This document shows, piece by piece, positions 23,794 to 37,000 of a stretch of 64,000 bases of DNA; the first letter of the stretch is position 1, and each line of letters begins with the position of its first letter. The position numbers and the translations under genes are program-made. Location of the stretch: positions 32,407,001 to 32,471,000 of the forward strand of contig NC_088339.1 of the NCBI RefSeq assembly GCF_036884655.1, in the 5' to 3' direction. The notes under the pieces were generated by a model. It worked only from the letters and a program-made list of their open reading frames with translations, was not told the origin of the DNA and searched no databases. This DNA comes from Musa acuminata AAA Group (Eukaryota; Streptophyta; Magnoliopsida; Zingiberales; Musaceae).

Positions 23794-26035
23794 ATTTTGT
23801 TCTTACATGTCTGTAGAAACGTTGAAAGGCTCCCCCTTTTGTCCATAGAACGTCTTCTCGTCTGTGTTGCTTATTCGATCGTCATACCACTACTTTACTT
23901 TTTGTCTTAAGAAAATTGATTGACTTGTGATTGAAAGGTGTCGATTATAGTACTACACATTGAGAATTAAATCCTCGTTATAATTGTTCGAGCTTCACAA
24001 AAGTCATAAATCGATATATTACGTTATGTTCGTCACTCATGATAAACTAGGAATATTTTTCTTTGGATCCGATAAGCTTATCGGATTCGACTTTTGGCGT
24101 GCGTTGATAGGACCCAAAAGTTTCGATTACGGGACCCGTTTTTTGATCCGACTCGATGACGCCGTGTTCTTATCAACCACTACTCGATCGCAACAGAGCA
24201 TCGCGACCGTCCGTTGCGTCGATAAAAGACGAGCGCGTTTGAACCTCGACCGCTTGTTCCTCGCTTCCACCCCTCGACAGCTCATGTCGAGAGAGCGACG
24301 CCGTGCCTCCGACGCGATTCTGCTCCTTCCCCTCCCGTTTCGATGGATGGATGGATGGATCGATCGATCTTGGGGTCCAGTTGCTCCAATCTTTGAATAC
24401 GGAGAGGTGCGGCCCTAACTCCAGCATTACTCGATTTTTCCCCTTGTTTATTCAAAATTAGATGAAACTAGCACATTTTTAGAGTCCAGAGGAAATGGGT
24501 TTTCCCTAATCTGCGGAAAGAAGATCCCTTTCTTTGGGTGGAAATCCTTGTCCCTTTTGTGTATTTAGGTTTAGAGTGTCCATAATTATCTGCAACTTAT
24601 GTAAGATAGCCCTAGATATATTGTGATTGTTTTGGGAAGTCAATTGGAATGCTTGTTCTTGCGATTGAAGGGTTTGGACAAGTGTTTAAGACGGTCATTT
24701 TGACAAATCCTTTTTTAAGTTGATAAGGCATACGGTGAGGAGTAGGGGAACCAATGATATTATAGATCCGTCGGGTCTTACCCTAAGAGATGCCTTTTGA
24801 AGCTCACGAGCTCCGAATGGGTAAAATCGTATGGATACGCCCATCGCCCAAAGTAGATAATACCTCGAAAGCCTACGGGCCACACCATTGGTGGATCGAC
24901 CAAATGTTCCCTCATTAGAAGTGAATTAGTTCCTTTAGATGAATCAACATCAAAATCTTTGGGCTTCAAATCAATACTCAAGTATTTCTTAAAGAAATCC
25001 TGTTATACTGTAAGACCCATCATCTGTTTTTGATATGCTGTAGAACCTAAGTTTCTCTAGTTAGGCTGAGACAATAAATCTCAAACCTTAGGCCAGAATA
25101 TGATTTCTATTCTTGACATATTGCTTAAACCCAACACTTGCGATTTTGAATTCATCATTGAACACATGACCCACCATTCTGATATCTTCTTAAATTTTTT
25201 ATCAATATTACTGCATCTATAAACTAAAGTCAACAGATGAAACATAATCTGATTTATATTCTTCACAATTTATGAGAAAAAAAGGAGCTTTTTATTATTT
25301 AACTTGTGGTCACGTTTGGAGATTTCATCTTCCACACTCCTGAGTCTTGACTGTGCTGATGGCAGATCTTGCCATCCCTGTAGAATTTGAGCTGGGGTGT
25401 TGACCAAGCTGGAGATCTACTTTTCCTTTGATACATCCACACTCCTTAGTACTTTTGGAACACTGAAACCAGACTGCACTCTGTTCAGTTCTTTCTTTTG
25501 ACATTCTTGTGGATGACATGATGAGATGAATCCAAGAAGATGCTTTTGCATATTTTCTGGTGTTTGGGTGTTGGATGATAGCTAAGTTGAGAAATCTAAT
25601 AGAAAACATGGCAAGGATTGCCTGATCTGAGTGTTCTCTCCAAAATATGGGCAGACTTCTGAACACATGCATTTCCACTTTGCTGTTCAATCTATATATA
25701 ACACTTTGTTGATGTTCACAAGAATGCTTTTAACTTCGTCAAAATCAAGGTCGAACATCAACTGAGAAAGATGCAGAATGGAAATCTCCTCAAGTTTAAT
25801 ACATCTCAATTGAATACATTGCTTGCTATCATAAATCATTGGCATCTATTACAAACTCAAACTTTTGGAAGACAGAGTATGGCAAACATATAATATCAGA
25901 GCCTTTAGATCATATCGTTCTTAGTCACTGCACTAAAAAGACTTAACCCAGTGAAAGCCTAATAATTAATAGATCAAAGTTGGTTATCTATGTGGTTTGA
26001 CCCAGGTCTTTCAAGTGTGTTGAAACCTCAGTTTA

Positions 26036-26084
<49 letters not shown>

Positions 26085-27645
26085 GCGTTTGGAGTTTGTG
26101 GGGCTATATGCCAATGTATCTCATTTGAACAATAAGTGATGCATGGCTGAAGGGATTTGCTCAGAATCTCCTTCAAAGTAAACTCTAAAATAATATCAAA
26201 AGATTAGAGATTTGGGAGACAGAGTCTGGTTCTGAGTTATTAACTTTCTAATGCTGAAGTCATATTAGCAGTTTCGTCAAGGTGAGAGAGACTAAAACTT
26301 CAAGGTTTCCTATAAAAATTCCTCAAGCTGTATCTTAGAACCTCAAAGGTCAACCGGGGGAGATTTTTGAATTGGCATGCTTGATCCTTGCACTAAGTAA
26401 ATCAAATATTCATAGTTTAAGATCTGAGAGGAGTTTTAGAATGATGACTGAGTTCACCAGTACAAGAACAAGAGAAAAGGTCATATAGGTGTCAGACAGC
26501 AACATCTAATTAGACTTGCTTGCTACCACCCTTCATGTTGTTTCTCAGCGTCTTAAAGATGCTTTCTCTACACCATTTTTTTATTGCATGCTTTAGTTGT
26601 CGTATCATATGGATTTTTAATAATTGGCTTAATTTGGATGGGTATTTTATTTTTTAGAAAAATATTAATATGTGAAATGAAGATCACAAGAGAGTTTAAA
26701 ATAGGCACACATTACTATAAATTGCAAGAGTCCCATGACAACTTAGCATTTAAACTTTTGGATTATATTAGTGCTCAATCATATATATTGGCCTTTACCA
26801 GTTGTCTCAGGACTATTTATTTAGGACCTTGAACGTAGTATCAAGAGGTTGATTGTCAAGAGAGAGAGAGAGAGAGAGAGAGAGGAACGATTACTCCGAT
26901 TACTCAAGTTGGCTGTAGGCGAATAAGTCATGTGATAGGGAGACGATCAACATTTTCAGATCCTTTTATATTGTGATAATAATGAAGCTTACAAATAAAC
27001 CTCCATTGTCCTTTAAGTTTCTATTTATCCCCAAAAGAAACTTCACTAGCCAAAATGTTTCACAAATTAGATGGTTAATGTCCTTTCATGGTTTTTAGGA
27101 TTTTGACGGTTAGTTAGACTTTGTGACATAGATTGTTCTATGTAAAGTCACTAAGAAAGAAATATAAATCTAGTCAAGCTACATCTCATTCAAGCAACTG
27201 GCCATCTAATGTAATTAAGCTTATAGATAACTTGAGCTTTGAACTTAGCCAAGTTCATATAGAAAAAATGATATGTAGTTGTGTGATCAACTAAGTTCAG
27301 AATAATCAAATCTATAGTACCGAAGTTTGGTGATATTAAGTTCTTATAAGTTTTCTTGGAAACTTCAGTAATAGGTTTTTTCCTTTTTCATGCCAACTTT
27401 GTTGCTTATTCTTTTAGGGTTGTATATTTTCTGACTTGGTTGCTTCTTCTCGCGTGATTATAGATCTTGGGATGGTAATATTCTATACGCTACTACTTGC
27501 AATTACATGTCAAATCAAACAAATCTTGAGCCTTAATTTGCTTTTTTAGTCAGCTTCTTTACTCTTCAAGCTAAGCTTTCTGAGACTAACCAGCAGTTCA
27601 TGATCTTGAATGACCAGCCTATTCTCCTTGAACTTAAATGTCTGT

Positions 27646-27686
<41 letters not shown>

Positions 27687-28240
27687 AGCTTGAGCAAGAC
27701 CTACTCCTTTACTCTCTAATGCCCAGGTTTTCAGAACCCTACATATCTATCTATCAACACTTTCATCTATTTCGAGAACTCAAATGACCTTGCAACTTGT
27801 GCTGTGGCCCTAACACTGTCACAACACGTCGTAGAATCCACTATATCTTTCGTTAACCGCGTCCTCATTGCAAAACCACCAATCCCAATCCCCAAATTTA
27901 ATGATCCGAAGAAGAAAATGTCAACATATCCCCTTCCCCGATCCAAGACTACGCTATTCCCGCCGGAAAAGTGGATCACATTTGTAGTACCAAGAACAGC
28001 ATCAGAGTCATCGTCAAGCAAACCTCATTTTCCATAATGATACTAATTCACCATCCCATCAGATCTATCAATTAATGTTTCTAATCTCGATGCTTGCACT
28101 TTGTGAATACTCTTTTGACTTGAAGCGAGGTTGTGCAAGTGCGACCAGCGCAAACAGCCTCATGTGCTTCCTCTTAATGAGCTCGCATTTCTAGGAGCCA
28201 AAGCTGGCAGTGTAGACCAACGGCGGCGAGACCATGGGAT
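22866..28240. other. Long intergenic stretch with microsatellites
   Basis: This region includes the upstream region of the FT-like gene. Microsatellites are (GA)n at 23742-23791, (CT)n at 26039-26083, (GA)n at 26860-26884 and (ATC)n at 27648-27686. A GC-rich island at 24200-24420, with ATGGATGGATGG and an AGAG|GTGCGG donor-like end, could be a leader exon, but no gene was found to follow it. Short open frames at 24778-24981, 25325-25690 and 27767-28037 match no family I recognise. Confidence 0.5.
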
Positions 28241-28360
28241 GTGAGGTCGTGGGTTGTGGACGTGAATGCATGGTTTCTTTATGCCGTTCCTCTCGTTCAT
28301 ATACCGAGATCTGTAACCCTTACCTCACTCGAGCAAGAGGGTGAGAGAGAGGAGGAGAGA

Positions 28361-28783
28361 ATGGCCACCACCTGCCTCTCTCCCCGGCGTCTGCTCGTCA
28401 CCCTTCTCCTGCTCGCTCTCGCGTCGGTCACACCACAACGTAGCGACGCGGCTGAGGTCAGGGTTCCGCGTGCACGGACTCGATTCCTGGCGCAGGAGGC
28501 CGTGAAGAAGGGCGACCGGTGCGACCCGGTCACCAACAACAGATGCTCAGTGCTGCAGGCCAAGGACGGCACGCAGCTCCTCTACTGCTGCAAGAAGCAC
28601 TGCCGCAACGTGCTCAGCGACCGCAACAACTGCGGCGCCTGCGGCGTCCGGTGCGGCTTCGGGCAGTTGTGCTGCAAGGGGAAGTGCACCGCCGTGGCCT
28701 ACGACGTCAACAACTGCGGCAAGTGCGGCACCGTGTGCCAGCCGGGGTTGCGATGCGAGTATGGTAGTTGTGGCTATGCCTGA
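28361..28783 (+). CDS. Stig1-family secreted cysteine-rich protein
   Basis: A single-exon gene for 140 residues. The chosen ATG (ATGGCCACCACC) opens a signal peptide with a hydrophobic core (LLVTLLLLALASV, to about residue 30). The mature part carries 16 cysteines in the pattern of the STIG1 domain, with repeated NNCGxCGxxC modules (NNCGACGVRC and NNCGKCGTVC) and the CC pairs YCCKKHC and LCCKGKC. Related proteins include tomato/tobacco STIG1 (stigma exudate, pollen-tube growth) and Arabidopsis GRIM REAPER, a ligand in oxidative signalling. The frame is open about 120 bases upstream of this ATG, but the upstream part lacks secretory features. Length is normal and no break is seen. Confidence 0.92.
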   Translation: MATTCLSPRRLLVTLLLLALASVTPQRSDAAEVRVPRARTRFLAQEAVKKGDRCDPVTNNRCSVLQAKDGTQLLYCCKKHCRNVLSDRNNCGACGVRCGFGQLCCKGKCTAVAYDVNNCGKCGTVCQPGLRCEYGSCGYA

Positions 28784-28831
28784 TCTTGAGCTAGGAACTG
28801 CATTCTTCTTCTTCTCTGCGATATGTAGATT

Positions 28832-28835
<4 letters not shown>

Positions 28836-28893
<58 letters not shown>
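28836..28893. repeat. Compound (CT)n(TA)n microsatellite
   Basis: About 13 CT units run directly into about 16 TA units, about 50 bp after the Stig1 stop codon and thus probably in its 3' UTR. Confidence 0.95.
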
Positions 28894-28895
<2 letters not shown>

Positions 28896-31028
28896 TGGTT
28901 TGGAGTGGGGAGTGAGAGGACGATGGATAGAATCTTACTGTCCACTAAAACAACTTGCTCTCTACTTTTTCTTGCTTCTGTGAAGGGTTTAGCACAGGAT
29001 GTATACCAATCCTTTGTAAACAAGCATAATAATTTCTTCTTCTTGAGCAATGATTCGGTTTAGTGAATGCTTTGATTAGGTTATTTTCCATGTAATTCTT
29101 AACAACAGTGTTAAGGACATACTTTATGTACATCGAGTAGTAGACACAAGACACCATGGACCAAAAAATTACTATTTTTATTCTTAGTTTAGACCACCCA
29201 TTTTGGACAACTGATATAAAATTTGTCTGCAGTCCTGACTTTTTATTATTTTTTAAAAAGATTTGGATGGTTGAAATGGAAGAATGAGACTTGATGGATG
29301 GTTGGGTGGGCCTTGGACACAAAGGTTATGTTCTAGGCTGCAAAGATTTACTTGTTTTTTATAAGCATACTACAACATCAGATATTGGTCAATATTTACA
29401 TTCTTTTTCACGATGAGGATAGGATATACTTCAATTTAGCTATTTTTTATATATATGTTTGAGCTATTGAAAACCAATAGATAAATGCAAGAGAAAATTT
29501 ATCATGTTTTAATTGATCAGAAAATATCATAATTCTTCAAATGTATATAGTTAGATATCCTTAACCTATATGAATTCATCACAAATTGGATTTGCAAGGT
29601 TTGAAATCAAATGCAAGGTAATCTATAACAAGGGTGCAAAGAACTCCTCCACCTATATGAATTCATGACAAATTGGATTTGTGAAGGTTTGAAACAAAAT
29701 GTAAAGATCTAAGGTGCAAAGTACTTCCTCTGTATGTATAAACTAATGGAAATCCTTAACCTATACGACTTCATGACAAATTGGATCTGTGAAGGTTTGA
29801 AATGGAAAGTAAAGATAGCTACAATAAAGGTGCAGAGTACTCCTATATGTATGAACTGATCAGTAGATATTGAAGACTCTTTGTTGCATATCACAAGCAG
29901 ACAATCAACACCAGACATTAATAATCATGTAAGTAGTAGCTGTTGATACATGTTGATATATTGTTGCACAAAGTGATAGATCTCATATTCAAATATACGT
30001 GTGAGGGTCATGTACATCATTTAACATAATATTTTTTTTAAAAAAATATAATTATGTAAGTAAAATTGGTCCTTTGATCTCCCAAAAGGTGCCATGACTT
30101 AGGTATTGGTGCAATTCCTACACAGAATTAATAGAGCATTTATTATTATCATAAGCAATACTGATGATCCATCTCTAATCTTTAATCTTTTGCTGATATG
30201 ATTGAGAATTATTATGTAATAAAAAGTATAGGCAAATAATCTGATTTCTTGACATTTCTTCATCCTGATAGAAGAAAATGGAGGAATGAATGGTAAGCAT
30301 TCTTAATATTTTTAATATGGCTGGTGAGCTTGATGGACAAGGTGGATCCAAGCTGCTGTCCTTGAAGAAAAGAATGCAGATTTACAGAGGATAGAAAAAA
30401 AAAAAAAGTGCCAAATGAAGGAAGACGATACCTCACTCTTCTGTGGTATGATTGGAGCTTGATATCAGCAAGTGTTTGGATCAGTAGGCAGTAAATTTCT
30501 TGTGCCAGAAGAATAAAACAGATTACAGTATTGAGTGAATGCAAAAAAAAAAATCGCATATTATCTCCTGCAAACATAAGCTCTAAAGATTAATCCTACA
30601 AAGAGATAGTCATCTGGTCCATTCTATGTAGGTTTCATCTCTATAGGAGAAGCCAACTAGGTTTTCAGTCATTTCCATATCATTGAAGCATAAATAAATA
30701 TCTCTAGCTGCAGAAAGTAATGTTGTAGACAAACAATAGCAACAAAATCAAATAATTATCATATTTAACAGTGGACTGTAGAACATCACAACTATGAGCT
30801 TCCAATAATGTTCAGTCAGTGATTTCCTTTAGAGAGTTACTGAAGGTAAAACATATCAGTTTTATATGTATGGATATGTCACTGAGATGGGTGTGCTCTT
30901 CATATTCTCCTGAGCTCATTGTAAAGTAGTTGAGAACAACTGAGGTTATGAAGACATTTGCAGATAATGTATAGGGAGGGATCATCAATAGATAATATCC
31001 ATGAAAATTAAAATAGTGCACAATTAGC

Positions 31029-31060
<32 letters not shown>

Positions 31061-33063
31061 TATCATCATCATCATCATCATCAAGGAATAGTCTTCGTCT
31101 CTGCCCTCCCTCCCATCAGAGATCCCATTGCAAGCAGAAAGGTTCATCAAATAATTTCCTGCTGTCATGTGTATCTTCCTCTCCCGTACGTATCATGAAT
31201 TATGATTTCTCAGAAGCAAGTGTTGAGTTGGTTGATCGGTTCACATCAACTTGCATTCGGAAGGGCAAAGGTATAGTAAGAAAAATATATGTATTATATT
31301 TTCCTTGATGTTATTTACATGTGCTACAACTGCTGGGACCATCATATTAGCTCTTTTCCTTGTCTACTCTTTCTTTTTTTGTTGACACTTTTTGCTTGAT
31401 TGGATAGAACAGGTCTTATCATGCAGAAGTGGTAGTTGGAAGGTCTAATGACTTGAAGGTGTAGTAAGTATTAAACTCCCGAGGAAAAGAATGCACTGTT
31501 TGAATGGGAGACATGCATGGAACTTTATCTTCAATCATATAAACATGTTAGTTTAAGCATTGTCATGTACAAAAGCTAGACTTCAGTTTCCTGCAGCTTC
31601 ACATGCAAAGAATGAGCTTGGAAACAGTCACTCAGGTGGATAGTATGTTTGGATAATTGAATGGTTCATCTCCTATAGTTAAATTCTCAAGAACTCTTGA
31701 ATGTTCTCTAGTAATTCATAAACATCGAATAGGTGCAGTAAAATTGGATTAGTTTCTTTACTAAAGTTTGGTCTCTGATCAAGTTAGTTAGTGTTGTCTC
31801 TTATATTAATTTCAGTAAAATAATTGTGACAAATGGAGTTGGACTAAGTTTATCCAAGACTGACTCCATGTTAAGCTTTCATAATCTGATAAAGTATGCA
31901 GGCTGTGATTAGTCCAATAGGCAATCAGTATTACTGGGAAAAGATCATTCAAAAACTTCTTTTAATTCAACAGAAAACCAATATTGCAATTTTAGATGGA
32001 CTGTTGATCTATATAATCAGTTCCAAGAGTTTTGACCCACTGGTGGTTGTAAGCTATAAGGATTCCATACATGTTATATATATTCTCTTCTGTTGGTGAT
32101 TAACCATTAAAACTTTGCAGTCTTCTCTTATTACAACTCAAATATGCTTTTGTAGGTAATTTTCATTTGCAACTCTCCAATAATTATAACTAAAATTAAA
32201 AAAAAATCATGAAATATTCATTGGAAGAATATTTCTCCAGCTATTTTTCAAACCATGCAAAATGAGTACCAACACAATCATTATCACTTTTATTGGTGTA
32301 ATAAAATAATCATCAATCATTCAGTCACATGAATCTTTTTCATGAAAATGATAAATTTCCCATGCATGATGCAGTACTTTGACATCACAAATCAGCTGAT
32401 TACTACAGCACTAATACTGTTTGTTCAAAAGCAATTCTTTTTTGTTTTTTATTCCTTGCTTTATTTTGTTTAGCACGCAACAAGAAAAACAAAATAAATC
32501 CCTTCAATTGTCATATAAATTGTAGGGTGCACAGATAAGAGATGATAGGGAGTTAGTTCGATGAACTCAAAACTTGAGGGCGACATCTGCATGCATTGCA
32601 TGCACAGATCACAAAGCAGAACGGACGAGGCAGATCAACTAACTGGATCCGAAGAGTCACCTGCATGCATTGCTACATATTATTATTTCTGATGATAAAC
32701 GAATTCTGAATCCTTATTATTATTGATCTTTATATGATGATAAGATGTTACATCACGAGTTTAGGATTCGGGCAAAACGATGATAGTCCGTCGGCGCGTT
32801 CGGTTGCTTGTTATCGATCCATATTTACCGTGGCGTAGGTGATGGATGACAAGTCTGTTTGGCCCCCACATAAGATATTGTGTGCGTCACAAGAGATTAC
32901 GTTTATCCAGTTGATGGTCCCGACCGCGGTCGGCATGCGTTGCAAAGCTCGGGAGGGCGGGGCGGGGGAGAAGAAAAGGAAGGTAAATAACAGCAAGACA
33001 GCAACCTATAGACAGATATATACGGGAGTAGATCAGCTGGAGGAGGCGAAGAGGAGAAGGGAG
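28894..33063. other. Intergenic stretch
   Basis: AT-rich DNA between Stig1 and the MYB gene. It holds a three-copy tandem repeat (29530-29870), a (TA)n/(ATC)n pair near 31028-31083, and the MYB upstream region with repeated TGCATGCATTGCATGCA motifs near 32590-32610. No coding sequence is supported. Confidence 0.55.
29530..29870. repeat. Three-copy ~105-bp tandem repeat
   Basis: Three successive diverged units share CTTAACCTATA(T/C)GA, TTCAT(C/G)ACAAATTGGAT, AGGTTTGAAA and GGTGCA(A/G)AG. They begin near 29557, 29650 and 29757. The function is unknown and there is no open frame. Confidence 0.8.
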
Positions 33064-33414
33064 ATGAGGAATCCCTTGGGGTCGTTGGCTGCGGAGGAGG
33101 GGCAGCAGCAGCAGCAGCGGCGGGGAGTGTCGACGCCCACGCCGTGCTGCAGCAAGGTGGGAATGAAGCGCGGCCCGTGGACGGCGGAGGAGGACGAGGT
33201 GCTGGCTAGCTTCGTGAGGAGGGAGGGGGAGGGGCGGTGGCGGACGCTGCCCAAGCGCGCCGGGCTGCTCCGCTGCGGCAAGAGCTGTCGCCTCCGCTGG
33301 ATGAACTACCTCCGCCCCTCCATCAAGCACGGCCCCATCACCCCCGACGAGGAAGATATCATCCTCCGCCTCCACCGCCTCCTCGGCAACCGGTATCCTC
33401 CCTCTCCCTCTTGC

Positions 33415-33463
<49 letters not shown>

Positions 33464-34000
33464 GGGTTTCAGCTTTCCGTATCTGGAACGAGTAGGTGGT
33501 CGCTGATAGCTGGGAGAATACCGGGGCGCACAGACAACGAGATCAAGAACTACTGGAACACCCACCTCAGCAGGAAGCTCATCAAGCAAGGCATAGATCC
33601 CCGCACTCACAAGCCCTTCACCTGCTCCACCAATCCCAACCCGACTCTGCCATCAACGCCACCACCACGTCATCCTACCGCGAACCCCGATCCCACACCT
33701 TTTGCTCCTCCAGCACCGGTCACCACTGGCGGCGGGTACTTCAACGTGGGATGCCAGAACAGCGAGGAAGGGAGGAAGGGAGCCGATGGCTGCACTGTTG
33801 ATTTCTTCTCTGATCTCTTTGATCCCTTCATCCACGATGACATCTTGATGCAGCAGCATCACAATGCTGTCAACAATCACACTGATAACAGCAACAGCAA
33901 CAACAAGCTCGTTGAGATGCTTGATCCTATGGGTGCATCACTGGTTCCAAGCTTTGGGTTTGAAGGTCTGTGGGAAGATCCCTTCACTTACTTTGGTTAG
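33064..34000 (+). CDS. R2R3-MYB transcription factor
   Basis: A DNA-binding regulator of 277 residues in two exons (33064-33392 and 33496-34000). The intron splits codon Arg110, a common position in R3. R2 spans about 36-87 with Trp39, Trp59 and Trp79; R3 spans about 89-138 with Ile92 in place of the first Trp, then Trp111 and Trp130. The R3 helix fits the bHLH-interaction signature except for Ile instead of Leu at its second position. After R3 come [15 protein letters not shown], a Pro-rich linker, an Asn/His-rich stretch and the acidic/aromatic end [13 protein letters not shown]. The first ATG near the domain was chosen; a 27-residue extension with a Gln run precedes the family's usual PCCSKVG. 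The frame is open further upstream, so a longer N-terminus cannot be excluded. The subgroup is uncertain. Confidence 0.92.
33418..33461 (+). repeat. (CT)n microsatellite in the MYB intron
   Basis: About 20 CT units make up nearly half of the 103-bp MYB intron and probably act as its polypyrimidine tract ahead of the GAGTAG acceptor. Confidence 0.95.
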
Positions 34001-37000
34001 CTTGGATCAAAGGTCATGCAGGCAAGTAAATCCAGCTATCTGTTCTGAATCTCGAGAACTATGTGTTGTGTTGCATAGCAATTCAGCAAGTTAAAGGTGT
34101 TCATTATGTCCAATGGATTATGTTCCGATTCCAAATATTGTCTTATATATGTCATTCGAAACCTTTGATGACTATTTTCTCTGTAAAATCTATTATTCGT
34201 TCAAAGATTTCATTGATTTCTGCATCATCATTCACCAATTGTCATGCCTTGCTAGCTCTATTTATGTTTATGGAATTACTTTGATGAGGAATGTCTGAAT
34301 ATTTGTCATGTTGATTACAATTCATTTACATCCATTTCTGTGCTACAGGCATTGAATTCTTGTGTCGAAAGGAAGAACTTTGATAGACAGTTATATAGAA
34401 ATCAAGTCCCTTCATCAGAACAAAATATATGTTATTATCATTCAGTAGGTATCTAAGATCATAGCAATCCAGAAGTGTAATGGTTTAGATAGCATAAAAT
34501 CATGTCTAAACACTGAGAAAGATCAAACACTTGAAACCTTGGGATGGATGATCCATGAGGAGAACAACATCGATCCGAAAGCAACACATGAGGAAAAAGC
34601 ATAAAGCTAGTGGCTATTAGGACCATGATTCATGCATGACAAAACTTAGTCGGTATATGATGGTGCCATGTTCAGATCATCTAATGCAAAAACATCTCGG
34701 AAGGGTGAAAATTCTTCTCGAAGGCAACTTTTTGACGAATTCACGGTTCTCCGCTGCGGTAATAGGATTAGCCATTTGATTTTAGATCACGGAATCAAAA
34801 GAAACAACACACCAATTCTAAAGACAAATAACAGTCTTGAAGAACATAGTAACAATTTATATTACAAGAATCGGATACGATATATGCAACGTTTCAGAAA
34901 CATTATTACATCTACCTCTTGGATCTTATGATTCGTAATTGTTGATTTCTGGAATAAGTTGTACATAGAGCAAGCATATTTCCTAGGTTGCCAGAAATTT
35001 TCTTCTGTTCATCTTGTTCCTGTTGGAATCTTCAGATAAGCTATCGTTTGGTCTCACCATTATGTGTGCTTGAATTAGCACCTTAATAAGATCTAACCAG
35101 ACCAAAATTAGATATCTTAAGCAGAATATTATCCTACAATATGATTGCTATGGAGTTCATTTTGTTATCGGTCGTATTTATTAGGATGTGATCATAACAT
35201 CCTCATGCTAAGCTCAAAGATGTAACATAATAGTCTTTCATCTTTTTGACTAACCATGCGAAACAAACCCGAATTACAGATGATGTTTTGCCCTACATGG
35301 ATTATCACTTGACTTTGGGAGAAGTGCATTAAAAACATATGATTTAAAGCTACAACATGTTCATCGTTTTTTTCGCAATCCTTTTTTCGGTACCTGCATT
35401 TTATTTGATCAAGACATTGGCTTCCCTGCAGCATTTTTAGCTTTGTAAGCAAAGTATAAATTATATTGGAAATCATGTTTAACGAGGCTGCTAAAGAATG
35501 AACGAATAAGAGAAGATATTTGATGAACAAGCCATCTTCAATTTTGCAGATCAGACTTCCAAAGATCATGAACCTCTTTTGCACAATGGAATCTGTTGCA
35601 TTAAAAGTAAAGATATGGAAAAGTTTGCACCTGTTACTACTATGGTAAATCAATTTCAAGCTTGCTTTTTGCAGTGAAAACTAGAGTATTGTTCACAAGA
35701 ATGAATTATGATCTCATAGATAAGACCAATAATTTGGTTTAGCAGAATCAATTCTACATGAATACTCTATTAAGGTGAAGCATCTAAAAAGAAACAAATA
35801 AAAAGAATTCAACTATCTTCATACATAGGAAGCATAAACTCATAAATCAAGACTACTGATGGATCATTAAATCATGCATGATCTCCCTACTCCTTGAAAA
35901 TGTCATTAAAGATGAATGCATCATGTTAGAAATGCTAATCTGGCCAAGAGCATCAACCACATCTGTTGGAGAATAAAACCAGTGAGAATATTTTTCCTCT
36001 CTGTCTGTCCATTTGGCATTCATGATTAGCATTAGTTAGTTCACATATTGACAAGCTAATATAGGTAATTGGTCTCTAAGAACAAGAGTATGTTATAAAA
36101 ATCTTTTATAACATTGAAAATATTGGAGAAATCATCTTCATCAAAATGACACATGGATTGGTGATATTTTTAAGCACATTAGCTATATCTCGATAGAGCA
36201 GCATTGACTGATTAATGATGAAAAGCTCACTATCAAGATAGTATGAGCAGCAATAGTTGTGCTAATGAATCTTAAGCTAGCTGGTCTAGTTTTTGTTGTG
36301 CATTATTCATCTCTTTGTTCAACTTCTTAGTTATTAAGGAAACAAATTGACCAAATCTTGAACTCAATGCAAATTAGAATCATAGCTCAGGCGCTGTAAT
36401 GATTTGTAATGTAAAAGAATAACTCTAAATCAAAATGTAAAAGACTGCATGAGACTAAAGCTAAAATATGTCACATGTAGATTGGCATTTGCTTTGGAGG
36501 ACCACTTGGAAATTCCAGCTTCAGTTGCAAGTCTTGTCCTTTGAGAAGACTGTTAGTTAAGTCTGACTGGAAGTTGGGTTGATCACAAAATCATGCTAAA
36601 ATTGTATGAATTCATTTCTGAATTCTTCACAGGGAAGGAAAAACTAGAGGAAGAGAGGCAAAAAAAATGGTGTTGACTTTTCACCGACAAATTTAAGTTC
36701 TAAGAGAAGGATTTCTAATCCAACACATGGAATGTTAGTTGGCCACATTCAGGACTTGTATCATTTTAGTGGGGGTATGAAAGCCTCCATTTAGTGTGTA
36801 AATAAATGCTGGTCAAACTAGTGACTCATTCACTTGCAGTGATTAACCATCAAAATAGACATGTTTAGTGATTAGAACATCATCATATTTTCTTTTTATG
36901 TTCTTTAGGTATTGCTTTCTGCATTTGATGAAGCCTTATTCATTATGAAGGGCAATTTAGCCTTGCTGGGTTGGCTTAGGTATACTAAACTAAACTAGGT

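Noticed and set aside
23984..24418. 144-codon plus-strand frame with GC-rich end
   Set aside because: No recognisable domain; composition changes abruptly midway and it contains simple GGAT repeats. It is more likely a leader region or chance frame.
27648..27686. Possible short-repeat array of CRISPR type
   Set aside because: It is a plain ATC trinucleotide microsatellite with no spacers, in a plant nuclear genome.
28547..29050. 167-codon minus-strand frame
   Set aside because: Antisense to Stig1, and its length comes from translating the CT/TA microsatellite.
32839..33063. In-frame upstream extension of the MYB protein
   Set aside because: The frame is open but the residues resemble nothing in the family, and the ATG at 33064 is closer to the usual start distance. 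Treated as leader.
35192..35659. 155-codon minus-strand frame
   Set aside because: AT-rich, no recognised motif, no plausible promoter or splice context, and not distinguishable from chance.
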